From Apoderus coryli (Eukaryota; Arthropoda; Insecta; Coleoptera; Attelabidae): a stretch of DNA of 64,000 bases. Each line of letters begins with the position of its first letter. The first letter of the stretch is position 1. This document shows, one piece after another, positions 1 through 11,289 of this stretch. The DNA is taken from NCBI GenBank assembly GCA_911728435.2, contig OU452198.1, positions 39,275,902 through 39,339,901 of the forward strand. Direction: 5' to 3'. Position numbers and translations under genes: made by a program. Under the pieces are notes generated by a model. That model saw only the letters and a program-made list of their open reading frames with translations. It made no database searches and was not told where the DNA came from.

Positions 1-240
1 ATGGTACAAGAAATTCTAATGTGGCTTGAATATTTAATACTTTGACAAAGAAGCTTATTTGAATTTTATTTAATATAGTTTGAGACAAGTCACATCTAAA
101 GCCCGCCGCCGGCCGGCCCAAAACCGATTAGGCAAATGTACGGTACACATAGTGTAATAAGAGGATTAATGTTTCGTTTTATTAATTTCATATACATAGT
201 GTTCTAAAAATATACATATATAAACTGATAAATTAACTAC

Positions 241-500
241 CTAACTGGTGAAATTTTAAATGCAATTTTCTCCAGAACTATGCAGGTGAATTTTAAAAGT
301 AAGTTATTGCTGTAAATAGCATAAAAAGTGCTTTCATCCTACGATTCTCTCAAACTCATATAACAAAATTTAGCTGAATTGGTTGAAGTGTTTAGGAGCT
401 ATCCATCTGGAAATGGTCTTAGTCGTCTCAGGGGACTTCAAAATGGTTATATCTGTCTTTTCTCTCATTTTTTAGCGCGTTCCCTGAGTCGGGAAAGTAA
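241..500 (-). repeat. MITE-like TIR element, truncated copy
   Basis: The right edge GGGAAAGTAA at 491-500 and the body, including the stretch about an elevated 'lagging' AAATTTAGCTGAATTGGTTG and the ATCTGGAAATGG segment, match in reverse orientation the more complete copy at 15752-16165. The 241 edge falls inside the family, so this copy has lost its other terminus. No coding capacity is visible. Movement would depend on a transposase from elsewhere. Confidence 0.7.
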
Positions 501-2269
501 TCGTAATAATATACAGGGAATTCTATAAGAAAAATATATGCAATTACGTTTATTGATCGACCCCGTATACTTCTATGTTAGGCAACTTAAAACAAAAAGT
601 GCGAAATGTGCCAGTGATGGTGCTCACATATTTTAAACTACACATTTACATAGCAGAAAGAATTTTAATTAAAAATATAACAAAACGAATTTATTTTTTA
701 TGAATTCTTTCCCATTTCACGTAACGACTGTCTGCAATGTCCTTTTTAACATGTCACTCTTTGTGTAGCAACCACAGTATGTAGCAACCGAGTAAACATC
801 GCATACTGTATCAGATTTCTCCTTTTCATTTCGTTTTACAGTTGATAAAATTGTTTTGCAGGTAATCACGAAAACGTCAATACTGAACAAGTTTATATTC
901 CCTTATTGCCTCAACAAAATCAGACGATAGGCAGGCATTCTTACAATGGAGCGGAGAGCTGTAGAAAGCCTTTGAAAATGCGAATGAAACACTATGAATT
1001 TTCTATGGAAGCTGACACAACACTAACAGCGCTTGGGGACATGCGGAAAAGGTCGGTAATTAGAAAGTACAAGCAGTAGAGGAAAATATTTATTATACAT
1101 TTGTCGCATTTAATAGTTCCATCTGAGAGTAATTATGTTTAGAGCAGTTAGTTATTGTCTGAATGTTTCTAGTTGTGGCACATAAGTGATAATCTGACAA
1201 ACTAAAATGGTAGAACAAACTTTTTTAATGATATGATATTGCAATAATAAAAATGCAAACATATTAACAACAAAAGTTTAAAATTGAGAAACAGGAAACA
1301 ACATACTAAATAAATAATAATTAAAAAGTACTATATACAACACTCAGGCATAAAAATCTAAATTAATGCAAAATTATCGCGTAATTCAATTCTGATTGGT
1401 TTAGCTTAACAATGAAATACCAGTATTTCAAATTTGACAGATTAATGAAATTTTCCAAACAATACGACAAAAAATATTGTGACTATTTAAAGAGTGTATA
1501 ATCTTCATAAGATTTATATTGAATCCACAAATAAATAAATGCATACTGATATTTGCTAATAAATGTGTTTCTGTTTCTTAATTTTCAGGTCAAAAAGTGA
1601 CGACCGCATCGGTTCAAGAATCTCACCCTATTAATTACTATTTGAAACTTCTATCAATATTTCAGGAGTATTAATGTGTTTATTTTGTATGTATTTAAGT
1701 TTGTGTAATACTAATAAAATGTGATACATTTGGTTCAAGTTGTACCTACAAACACTAAGGTCAATAGCCTTTACCAAGGAGATTCTTTCCTTGTAAATTC
1801 AGTATAATATTATTGTTAGACAAAAACTTTCTCTCCAGGACAAGTAATCCTGCATGCAGAGTCCCTATTGGAATAGGATATGTATTGGAAAATATATAAT
1901 TCACAAATACAACAGAAAAAACACGTATAGCTACCTACATTTCTCAAGAGTAAAGCGTGGATTTTAATCCAACCCTGCTTGGGAGAAAAAGACGCACTTT
2001 CCTCCTTTAGTATGTATAATAATTATTTTTTTTGGAAGAAACGCTCTCACACGTCAGTTTTGGTTTTAAGTTGTCCTTTTTTCGACGTAACAAAAATTTA
2101 TACAGGGTCGATCGTGTAGTAGATAAACGTATGTTTTTCTTAAGCAACGCACTATATATTATTATTTTTTTTTATTCTCCTTAAGATTTTGAAGATATAT
2201 GATATTTTATAAAATTCACCTAAACTCAACGGGCATTGAGATATTTACGGCAAAACACACTCTTTAGTA
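501..2269. other. AT-rich interval, no gene seen
   Basis: No coding region is supported. The segment near 541-610 read on the minus strand resembles 2060-2140 (shared GTTTTAAGTTG, CAGGGTCGATC-like and ATAAACGTA blocks), so the interval probably carries two diverged, opposite-facing ends of one repeat family. The rest is AT-rich sequence without a pattern I recognise. Confidence 0.5.
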
Positions 2270-2535
2270 TCTTCCTAGAGCTGGTAGACCTCCAATTTCC
2301 CAGAATAGGCAATTAAACGTTGTTTTGCTCGTTGGAGAATATCCTCATAAATCGACTTGAGAAATAGCACTAGATAACAATATTGGAAAAACATCGGTGA
2401 GAAGGATTAAAAAGAAAGCAAAAATATCATTTGTCTAAAGTAAATTTAATTCATGGGCTAAATGAAAATGATCCAAATAGTCGAATTGAGATTTGCTAAA
2501 TTCGAATGCGTATGTCAAATAATGAGCCATTTTCT
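2270..2535 (+). pseudogene. DDE transposase N-terminal fragment
   Basis: Conceptual translation gives a GRPPISQNR block, then EYPHKST, an IGKTSVRRI helix-turn-helix-like block and, after a frameshift, HGLNENDPNSRIEIC. This order matches the DNA-binding half of Tc1/mariner-superfamily transposases of the DUF4817-containing type: a GRP linker, a second helix-turn-helix, then a stretch rich in 'DxxxRxxFC'. There is an in-frame stop after KST and a frameshift near 2435. The catalytic domain is absent. A repeat end carrying CAGGGTCGATC at about 2104 may be the left terminus of this element. The superfamily is fairly sure, the family is not. Confidence 0.55.
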
Positions 2536-2697
2536 TCTTCTTTAATAAATATAACAATTTATTGCAGTACACAACACTACAAAAGGATTTGGAAAAACAA
2601 GTTAGAAAAGATCGCAGTTTCATGTAGGAATAGCCCCTAACCATTTCTGTTATAAGTTATCATCTTTGAGAAATAGAAAAAAAGGTATTAGTCCTTT

Positions 2698-2875
2698 CAT
2701 TCATTTCTTGAATTATATGATCATGATGTTCGTCATCCATTTGAATGTACGAACAGATTGATTTTGTGTTTGAGTGAACAATTATTTTTATAAGCTGTTG
2801 CTCTCCCATACTTTGTTTCACCAATTTTGAAACTGCTCTTGCCCGGAAAGAATGATTAGTAATTTTCAGTTTTTT
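2698..2875 (-). pseudogene. Crypton tyrosine recombinase C-terminal fragment
   Basis: The minus strand encodes KITNHSFRARAVSKL followed by EQQLIKIIVHSNTKSICSYIQ and DDEHH. This is the C-terminal catalytic part of Crypton-type (DUF3504-like) tyrosine recombinases, which cut and rejoin DNA through a tyrosine: NHS-R, then the HSNTKSI block, then the nucleophile region SYIQ. The fragment starts abruptly and lacks the N-terminal and first catalytic arginine regions. A close relative lies at 6150-6330, and a longer, diverged Crypton at 32769-33881 shows the equivalent NHSNRSTAVSHL and GHNSSISIKPYL blocks. Confidence 0.7.
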
Positions 2876-2879
2876 TATT

Positions 2880-3512
2880 AATTTACTAATTAATCTTCCA
2901 TTTCCATTTCCGCAAAAAAGTCGGCATCAAATGGGATTTTGTTTGCTATTAAAGCCAAGTGAAATTAATAACGCAGTTAGTTTTTGATTGTGTAAGAAAA
3001 ATGAAGTATAGCATGATAGTTTTGCGACTCGCTTTACCTGTCAAATTTGACATTTTTTATTAAAACTCTCAGAAAGTGCCCTGATTTATTAAAATTTTGA
3101 AAAAAATTGTTTACTTTTGCATTTTCTATCGAGGTTTAAAATTTAGTCAATCTAACATAATTCTTCGAACATTATAATCAGACCCTGTATATAAAAAGAT
3201 ATAGTAGTATATTATAATGAGAAGTTTCATAGCTAGCCAGTAAATGTAACTTTGCTATAATAGGTCTAAGATTTAAATCTGAAAATATTTGAAACATATC
3301 CACAGTTGCTTAAGCGATATCTGCTTAAACTGACTTTGAGCACTTAACAATAATAAAAACAGGTCGTTTTTTGTAAAACTCTTAAAAATAAACTTTGCAT
3401 CACAAAGTGCGTACTTTGGACTACGATTATCAGTTTTTGGAGCAAAATAAACAGTTGTAGTAAAAATATATGCGAAAATAGGCATCAGTATGACAGATTA
3501 TGTAAAATCAAA
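2880..3512. other. AT-rich interval, no gene seen
   Basis: No supported coding region or structural RNA. A CCCTGTATATA stretch near 3182 resembles the ends of several transposon families in this window but has no visible partner. Confidence 0.4.
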
Positions 3513-3514
3513 TA

Positions 3515-3542
3515 CGAGGGTTGCCTTTTATATTTCGGGATT
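3515..3542 (+). repeat. mariner left TIR
   Basis: 28-bp inverted repeat paired with 4715-4742, flanked on its outside by TA. Confidence 0.92.
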
Positions 3543-3687
3543 TGGCAACACTGGTGTTGCAATCTGGCAACTGACAGCTCTATCGTTAAGTTGGACATTT
3601 TTGAAGTTATATGTACTCAGAACGTTTTGCCATATGAGCGCTATTTGATTGTTTACAGTAACTTAAAAGATTCATCTCGGCTCAAAA

Positions 3688-4680
3688 ATGGAATTAAATC
3701 GTGAACATTTTCCTGCGATTATTTTTTTACAACTTTCGACGTGGATTAACTCAGCAACAGTGCATGGATGAACTTAATTCAATTTTTGGCGATGAAGCTC
3801 CATCAATGACCAGTGTTAATCGATGGTGTGGTGAATTCAATCGTGATCGTAGTTCACTCCAAGACGAATTTCGTGAAGGTCGTCCAAAATCAGTTGTTGT
3901 TCTGAAAACCATTGATGCTGTGCGCGAACTGATTTTGCAAGATCGTCATGTGACCTATCAAAAGATTGAGACAACCTTAGGTATTATTGGGACCAGCATA
4001 CATTCAATATTGCATAAACATTTGACTCGCGTTGGAACCCACACAATTTGTCACTCGCTCAAAAAAAGGCTCGTGTCGATTGGTCGAAAGAAATGCTCAA
4101 AAAATACGATCGCGGTGCTTAGAAACACGTCTATGACATCGTGAGAGGTGATGAATCGTGGATTTACGCATATGAGCCCGAAAGGAAACAGCAGTCGACT
4201 GTATGGGTGTTTCAAGATGAGCCAAATCCAACAAAAGTTGTTCGCGCACGAAGCACTTCCAAGCAAATCGTCGCCTGTTTTTTCGGAAAAACTGGACATG
4301 TCGCAACCGTACCACTAGAACAACGCAGAACAGTCAATTCTGAGTGGTACACAACCAGTTGTCTTCCAAGAAATCAGGAAAACCAACCGCCGAAGACTCT
4401 CAAACATCGGCTCAAACAACTGTATTTTTGAGCACCCAAAACATCGATTTGTTGAGTTATCCGCCGTATAGTCCTGACTTGAATGACTTCTTTTTATTCC
4501 CGTACGTAAAAACAAACTGAGAGGTCAACGTTTTTCGACACCTGAGGAAGCGGTTGCTGCATTAAGAATGCATGTTTTGGAGATACCTCAATCAGAGTGG
4601 CAAAAGTGCTTCGACAATTGGTTCAAACGCATGCAAAAGTATATAGATCTTATGGGGAATATTTTGAAAAACAATAAAGT
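3688..4680 (+). pseudogene. mariner transposase, frameshifted
   Basis: The protein cuts and pastes the element by recognising its TIRs. The start ATG at 3688 gives MELNREHFPAII, then a frameshift near 3715-3725 leads into FYNFRRGLTQQQCMDEL, the first helix-turn-helix. GRPKSVV (linker) and VTYQKIETTLGI (second helix-turn-helix) follow. After a frameshift near 4040-4070 the frame reads KARVDWSKEMLKKYDRGA, a stop near 4120, and GDESWIYAYEP with the first catalytic Asp. The stretch that should hold the second Asp (HHDNA block) is deleted near 4375-4430. PPYSPDL is visible near 4460, but the APND block after it is shortened, so the third Asp region is damaged too. Inactive beyond doubt. Confidence 0.92.
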
Positions 4681-4714
4681 GATTTTCGATGATTTATATT
4701 TGTTTTTGTTCTCT

Positions 4715-4742
4715 AATCCCGAAATATAAAAGGCAATCCTCG
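4715..4742 (-). repeat. mariner right TIR
   Basis: Inverse of 3515-3542, followed by TA at 4743-4744. Confidence 0.92.
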
Positions 4743-4940
4743 TAATGCTGCCTCGATACGTAGACGATATTATACAGAGTCTGGTCAAAATTCAAATTCG
4801 AATATTTAAGTAAAAAGAATAATTATGTTCGATTAACTAAACTTTAAGCCTCGATAAAAAATGCAAATGCAAAAATTGCTTTCAAAATTTTAATGAATAA
4901 GGGTACTTTTTGAGATTTTTAATAAGAAAATTATGTTCTA

Positions 4941-4980
4941 TAAGTGGTTGAAGTCCTGCATAAGTGGTTGAAGTCCTGCT
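4941..4980. repeat. 20-bp tandem duplication
   Basis: TAAGTGGTTGAAGTCCTGC occurs twice head to tail, at 4941-4959 and 4961-4979. Local duplication with no coding meaning. Confidence 0.9.
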
Positions 4981-5073
4981 ACAAAAACCTGCTGGCACAA
5001 TTAACTGATAGGGAAAATTTACAAGTTTAATATCATAATTTTTTTTTTTTAGAAATGTAGCTTATCTATTGGA

Positions 5074-5310
5074 CAACAGGTTTGACCTATAGTTGATTTT
5101 AAGCAATTGGTCCTTATGTCATATACAGAGGTAAAAAGAAAGTAATTTTTTTTTTGTTAATTTTTGGAGCAATCTGTGGAGTGAACGAAAAAAAGTAGAA
5201 ATTATTCGATAATGGCAAATTAAATATTGTACTTTTCTGATCATCTTGGTTTTTAATTCACTCTGAAAACTCAGTTATTATGGAAGTTTCAGGGTTTTGT
5301 TAAAAAGATG
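5074..5310 (+). repeat. dispersed repeat A, copy 1
   Basis: About 230 bp that align in the same orientation with 19376-19605: TTTGACCTATAGTTGATTTT, CATATACAGAGGTAA, TTATTCGATAATGG and AGGGTTTTGTTAAAAA occur in the same order with small indels. No protein is visible. Probably the body of a non-autonomous transposon. Confidence 0.8.
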
Positions 5311-6146
5311 CATATTGGTACGCATTTATGGGGATACTTTTTTATTCAATCAACACCACATGGAATCCAAACGTAGAAAATATGAAAACTGTTTATGTCA
5401 TCAATTCAGTTTTAAATCGTTAGGTAGATTGACAATGTAGTCCAGTACAATTAATATTGTAAATTTATCGCCAGTGTTAATATTCGAAAAAATGTAAATA
5501 AAAGCCTATTTTTTCATCAAAAATTAGAGCTATCTGGAGAAAAATAAACAAATTTATTGGTAAATAAATTACCATACCAATGAAAATCCGGATGGTTTTG
5601 AAATATGAATAAAAATGTTGTAAAACTTTATTATAACATTGTACGAACACGCTTTTTTTGTTTTTTTGTTATTTAAATAATTAAATCCTCACAGGAATTA
5701 TGTGTGTATGCAATGTTATTTATTATGCAGACGAGTAGAAATGAAAATATATTGCGCATACGGCAACAGCATTAAAACTTTAAAAATTAAAATATTTAAT
5801 TATGTTAAAAATAATTATTAAAGTAAATAAATAGGTACATAATACAATAAAATACAAAATCTAGAGTATATTTTTAAATGCGACAATATTGATTTAATAA
5901 AAATATGAAGGTTCATTCTATGCTTTAATAAAAGTAGAATTTCGATACTTTTAGCTACAGAACGTATAATATTATATACTATAATATAGGTGATTTTGAC
6001 TTTTGTTAAACAAACAAATAATTATTAACAGTACTTTTCTTTTAGTCCTATAGAATTATCGGAGAGAATTTTCAGATAATTTTGCATTTAGGCAATAAAA
6101 AACAACAAGAGTTTATTTTCAGGAGAGCTTTCCCGCTACTTTCAAG
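5311..6146. other. AT-rich interval, no gene seen
   Basis: No supported gene. Long A/T runs only. Confidence 0.4.
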
Positions 6147-6149
6147 CTA

Positions 6150-6330
6150 GGTTGGAAATCCATTTAATTTATTGAATGATATGCTCATGATTTGAATGTA
6201 CGAACAGATTGATTTTGTGTTCGAGTGAACAATTATTTTTATAAGCTGTTGCTCTACCACTCTTTGTTTGACCAATTTTGAAACTGCTCTTGCCCGTAAG
6301 GAATGGTTAGTAATTTCCAGTTTTTTTGTA
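6150..6330 (-). pseudogene. Crypton tyrosine recombinase C-terminal fragment, second copy
   Basis: The minus strand encodes KLEITNHSLRARAVSKLVKQ, EQQLIKIIVHSNTKSICSYIQ and then diverges (IMSISFNKLN). It covers the same segment as 2698-2875 and is nearly identical at DNA level from the C-terminal helix through KKLEI. Both copies stop at about the same N-terminal point, beyond which their flanks differ. The arginine of the NHS block and the SYIQ tyrosine region are present. The HDD-type tail seen in copy 1 is damaged here. Not functional. Confidence 0.68.
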
Positions 6331-6344
6331 CCTAGACCCATTTT

Positions 6345-8090
6345 TCTCGCCTGTTTGGCGGTCCTTTAATCTGCTTTCGAACTTACTTGTTCTCAACAGT
6401 ATGTCAAAATTGCCAAATTTGCAACGAAGCAAAGACACAGACAATAGTGCTAAGCTACATTTGATGAAATTGTTCAGTCTCACGACTGTACCTTGTCAAT
6501 TTCACAAATTTCTAATCGTGATTCGATAAGCCGTCGACGATCGACAAATAACGAAGAAATTTGATAAAGTACATTTTGATAATTTTCCAAAATCTCGCAA
6601 ATTCAATGACTCATCGTTAGTTTTATACATACATAGATCATGATATCCATCTCGTCTGGTTTTCGAGATAGCCTGCAAAATCATCGAATTCGGTACACCC
6701 TGTTCTTATATATTCAGTTAATTTGTGTGTGATCGTAACACAATGTCAGTCGTTGTATTAGGCAGTAGAGTAGTTGTTTAAAATTATAAACAACAAATTC
6801 AATAGTTGGTCTCACAAAAAAAAATATATTATTAATTTTTCTACTTCTATTCTATTCTAAAATGGATTACTTCAAAAAATTTTGTATTCTCCTCTTCTTG
6901 ATACCTATATATTTTTTAAATCTCACACTGGATTGTAATTTAATAAAAACATTGTGGATGTGACGATCTTCGTTATCTTTGTAATAACATTGCAGTCGAC
7001 TGAGACCATGGACTACTTCTTCAAAATAGTAGCCTTGATTACAACAGAATATCATTTGTCATCGAATACCTGTGAGGGTTTGTAATACCTCATATTCTGT
7101 CACTACCATCGTTAGTGCTTAGGGAAAGGTCTGTGTTTAAAATATCAAATTATTTATTTAAACTGTCTAGTGTCAAATTGTTCTAGCTGTGTAATCCTAT
7201 TAAATAATAAATCCTTCCAACTGGCTGAACCACATTCCCCAAGCGAAATATTCAGTCCAGCAATAAAGTTTCTTTGTATAACTTATGCACTGGCTTATAT
7301 GTATAATTTTCCTTTTCAAAAGAATATTTTGCGCAAAATATTATTACATAATGATAGACCACTTTGCTTTCTGGCACAGTATAATAGTCGACCTATTCTT
7401 TTGATGTTTAAACGCTGGAAAGCTACATTTTATCACTATATATGTTAGTAACCATTTCATTCAGATAAGTCGTAAAGGTAACTGGAGGAAATTCGTAAAT
7501 ATAAAGTAAATTTGAAGTGTGCGAAAAAATTTTGTTCTACTTGAAACCCCCAATGTCTTCAAGTATACTTATATTCCAGTAAAACTAATTTAAGTTCTCA
7601 CCATCTGATCATTAGCCTGCATCCCTACCAATTTTTGAATAGTCATAATAAAACCTGTAAAATGATATTTCTTTTATACCAATTATTATATCTCATCATT
7701 ACCACATTGTTGCTTTAATTTTTCCATATAGGAATTTTCTGTAGAAGCTCGTTAATCTGCTTAAATTCGTGTATAAGATGAAATGCTCTTCATACTTACA
7801 AGTGATGCGACCCTGAGCATATTCTAATGCTACTTCAAATAAACATAGGTTATTTTGTATAATCTTTTATAACCTGACCAGCATATAAGTAAATGATAAT
7901 CATGTAACTTCCTAATTGTTGATCTTGTCCATAATTTCATACACAAAGATCAAGCAAATATCCTCGACGTCTTTATAATTTATAGAGCAGATTTCAAAAT
8001 CTAGACCAAACACACTACGATGAACTTTTGTTTAATTTTTGTTTGCTGTCTTTCTACATATTGATATAAGCACCATCTTAGTGAACCCAA
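6345..8090. other. interval without a supported gene
   Basis: Several open frames of 60-92 codons occur but none shows a recognisable domain, a splice context or codon pattern different from AT-rich background. A weak run of amino acids on the minus strand at 7710-8060 could be the continuation of the adjacent LINE fragment but I cannot confirm it. Confidence 0.35.
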
Positions 8091-8098
8091 AACTTCTC

Positions 8099-8540
8099 TC
8101 ATCTCGACCAAGGAAATCTTTCTAAAATTAAAATATAGAGATTTATCAGGGGGTTCCATGAAGAGGACAGGTCCAGTAGTGAATTTATTTGATCGGTCAA
8201 TGAAGATGCTATATCTGAAAAATTTTCATTAAATTTATCCGATGACAAATTCAGGGCCCTAGCCTGATTTTTACTCTTTTTTCTTTTGTTATTTATTATA
8301 TCCCAAGCACCCTTTGACTTGTTTGAACTGCGACTGAGATATGAATCGTTGCTCTTTTTTTTTATTTTCTTTGATTTTTCTTCGGTAGGAATTTCGAAAA
8401 CGCGTATATTCATTTTTTATGCTTAGAATTTAAGTTGATCCCGCATTTGACGTAATTCGTTGTTAAACCATTCAATTTTTGGATATGTTTGTAAATTATT
8501 ATTTTGTTTGATTTTAAGTGGAAAAGCCTTTAAAACCTCT
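8099..8540 (-). pseudogene. LINE ORF2 fragment (between endonuclease and RT)
   Basis: On the minus strand KIEWFNNELRQMRDQL is followed, after a stop, by SYLSRSSNKSKGAWDIINNKR and DKFNENFSDIASSL. These are the linker motifs between the endonuclease and reverse transcriptase of jockey/CR1-like non-LTR retrotransposons: 'PWFNxEL', 'K..WxIINxxR', 'FNxxFxxIA'. The open part covers 8099-8413. Neither the endonuclease nor the RT palm motifs are present, so this is a short internal scrap. The superfamily is likely, the clade uncertain. Confidence 0.6.
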
Positions 8541-8599
8541 CATCCACGGCAGAGAGTGTATTCCTTGTGAAATTCCAATCAAATTAAAATAACATTAAA

Positions 8600-9300
8600 G
8601 GTATGTATGTACCTATCCAAAGCCAGGCAGTTTTAAGGACTCAGAAGAACCCCAAGATACCATATCGAATCGTTAAAAAATATTTCCGCTACGTCAATGG
8701 CGACCAAGCACCAAATGGACCTTGTGAAACTTCATTTAAAGAGAAAAAATGCATCTACTGTGATTCAAACGCAAACCTCTCAACTCATCTTAACCTAAAC
8801 TCCGAATTAAAACAAAAATAATGAAAAATATGCAACTCTTTAAGATCTATAAAATTGATTTTATACATAATTAACGTAGGTACGTGTTTTCATTTAGGAA
8901 ATATGAATTTTTGACCTTTTTAACCTTTTCAAAAAATACTTTGTTTACGCCGATGAACACCAAACACAACGCGGACTGAGTATTATTTGTGAAACCTGAT
9001 TTTCCTCAGAAGAAAACATCCAAATTGCTTAAAGCATTTCTGACTTATACATTACATGTACTGTTCCAAAAACATGATATTCTTAATCACCTTAAAACGT
9101 CCATCAAAATCTAGATAAGGAATTTTTGACGGGAGGTAAAAAACCCAATTTTTCGAAAAGGAACAAAAACTAAAATAGCTTGTCAATTACTGTAGGCTTT
9201 TCAATGAAGGACAAACATCCATGATGAAGACCCACCGGTGTCAGATTTGACACACAAATTTAGCGAAACACGCCTCTTACTTCATCAGAAATTCTCATAA
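8600..9300. other. interval without a supported gene
   Basis: A 72-codon open frame at 8603-8821 has no recognisable domain. The interval may include the outer part of the degraded mariner that becomes recognisable from about 9320. Confidence 0.35.
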
Positions 9301-9319
9301 TATTTTAGATCAGTAATTT

Positions 9320-9845
9320 ATCAAATTGTTGCTGACAAACCTCACTGGAAACAATGTGTGCCAGATCGGTGCCAAAAATGTTCACAGCATATCACAATAC
9401 AAAACATGTAGCACATTCTTTGTCATTATAGGAGCGCTATGAAAAAAAGAGTGAGGAGTTCTTAAGTCACATTGTGACCAGTGGATCACATACTACACTC
9501 CAAAGACTAAACGGCAATCCAGTAAGTGACATCATTCAAACTTCCCGACAAGACCACGAAAATTCAAGTAAGAGACTTTAGCACGAAAACGTTTTTGAGA
9601 CCGGAGAAAGACGTTCTTCTGATAGACTTTCTCCCACGAGGAAGGATAGTAACTGTAGATAGGTATTGTGATTCACTGGGAAATCCTAGGCCATCATAAT
9701 ACTGCCCTGCCTTAGCACAATCAGATTTTCATCTTTTTCAAAAATTTCTTGGTGAGGAGCGACTGAAAAGTGATCACATGTAGAAATAAACTGTTACTAA
9801 CTGGTTTAACAGTCAAGCGGCTTATTTTATTTTCTGACAAGCGGC
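9320..9845 (+). pseudogene. degraded mariner transposase (SETMAR/irritans-like)
   Basis: Scattered frames read HWKQCVPDRCQKCSQ, ITYYTPKTKRQSSK, then DVLLIDFLPRGRIVTVDRYC and finally QSDFHLFQKFLGEERLKSD and VTNWFNSQAAYF. These are the typical order of mariner transposases of the type fused in human SETMAR: 'ARWVP', 'THYTPESKRQS', 'GVLLVDF', 'INADxYC', 'SDFHLF'. The HDNARPH block carrying the second catalytic Asp is missing and there are many stops and frameshifts. No TIRs were found by eye. An older insertion than the 3515-4742 mariner and from a different subfamily. Confidence 0.75.
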
Positions 9846-10216
9846 CAGTTGCAGTCCTCGAGGTAATAGTTCAATCTTAAATAGAAATTGAGATCGAATC
9901 GAATATATCGATACGTTGCTTGCATCTTTGTTAATCAACTTAAATATTTAACAAAACAAAAAATGTACTTACTTGCTGTTTTAATAAAAATGAATAAACA
10001 TTTTATGTATAGGTAATACATAAATATGTAGATTTTAGAGTTTTATTGTTAGCAACTCCCGAATTAACACTGCTGGAGGTCGTTTTCTGTTAACCTCTTT
10101 ATATAAGGTTTTCCAATAGGGATGATATGATTTTGAAGCGACGTTGCGGCTATTCGTAATATGTCATGATCTGTCATTTGTTTGTCATTGTATTCAGTAG
10201 TGTTTACAATTTGATC

Positions 10217-11266
10217 ATGGAGAGATATACGCAAGAAAAACGTTTACAAATTATTCAGTTTTATTATCAAAATAATCGTTCTCCAATTGCAACTTTTAGT
10301 GCGCTTTTGCCATTTTATGGTCGTAATAATCGACCAAGTGTGCTAGCTATTCGTCGAATTGTTGAAAATTTTGAGCGTACATTTTCTTTACATAATGTTC
10401 AAGTGCCAATAAGACAAAGAATCGCCCGAAGTAATGCAAATGTTGTTGCCGTTCAGGCAAGTGTTGCTGAAGACCGCAATTTGTCGATTCCAAGACGTTC
10501 TCAACAATCGGGACTGTCTCAAAGCACAACCTGGCGGATTTTGAGAAAGGATTTGGGTTTGCATCCGAATAAAATTGTTCTCACTCAATAACTGAAGCCA
10601 TTGGATCACCGTGAATTTGCTGATTTTGCTTTGGAACAACTTGAAAACTATAACGATTTTTTTAAGAAAATCATCTTGTCCGATGAGGCACACTTTCATC
10701 TGAGTGGTGCGGTAAATAAACAAAACTGGCGATTCTGGTGCCAGAAAATCCACAAATTATTCATGAAAAACCATTACATTCACCTAAATTGACAGTTTGG
10801 TGTGGTGGAATCATCGGTCCGTACTTCTTTCGAAATGATGCTGGTAACACCGTTACTGTAAATGGAGAGCGGTATAGATCGATGATAAGAAACTTTTTAT
10901 GGCCGATTTTGGAAGAAGTTGATCTTGACAACATTTGGTTCCAGCAAGACGGGGCTACGTGCCACATAACAAATGTAACTGCAAATTATTGCGAGATTCG
11001 ATTATTTCAAAAAATTGTGATATTGATTGGCCTCCAAGAAGTTGTGCTTTAACACCATTAGACTATTTCTTGTGGGGTTATTTGAAGTCATTGGTCTTTC
11101 GAAATAAACCAGGCTCTCTTCAAGCTTTACAAGTCAATAGTGAACGTACCTTCATGACATACGACTTGATTTAGTGGAAAAAGTGCTCGAAAATTGGGTT
11201 CATCGAATTCGTTCCTGCCAAAGAAGTCGTGGAGGCCATTTGAATGACGTTTTATTTAGAACTTAA
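10217..11266 (+). pseudogene. DDE transposase (DUF4817-type), nearly full length
   Basis: Start ATG at 10217 gives MERYTQEKRLQIIQFYYQN, the DUF4817 helix-turn-helix. SIPRRSQQSGLSQSTTWRIL is the second helix-turn-helix. A TAA at 10589 replaces one codon inside 'LTQ-LKPLD', and the frame resumes without a shift. LSDEAHF carries the first catalytic acid near 10680. A frameshift near 10738 leads to PENPQIIHEKPLH, LTVWCGGIIGPYFF and FQQDGATCH (second Asp near 10950). Another near 10985 leads to DWPPRSC and LTPLDYFLWGY (third Asp). A last shift near 11150 leads to VLENWVHRIRSCQRSRGGH and a stop at 11264-11266. One nonsense codon and three frameshifts, so recently disabled compared with most copies here. 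TIRs were not identified. Confidence 0.9.
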
Positions 11267-11289
11267 TTGTATCGATTGTACTTCACATT

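Larger units (their letters stand above)
3515..4742 (+). mobile_element. mariner transposon with both TIRs and TA duplication
   Basis: The left end CGAGGGTTGCCTTTTATATT (3515 on) is the near-perfect inverse of the right end closing at 4742. The TIRs are about 28 bp with one mismatch. TA dinucleotides at 3513-3514 and 4743-4744 are the expected mariner target-site duplication. The 1.23-kb length is typical of mariner. The element encodes one transposase on the plus strand, now broken, so it could move only with a transposase supplied by another copy. A detached left end of the same family lies at 57130-57271 on the minus strand. Confidence 0.93.
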
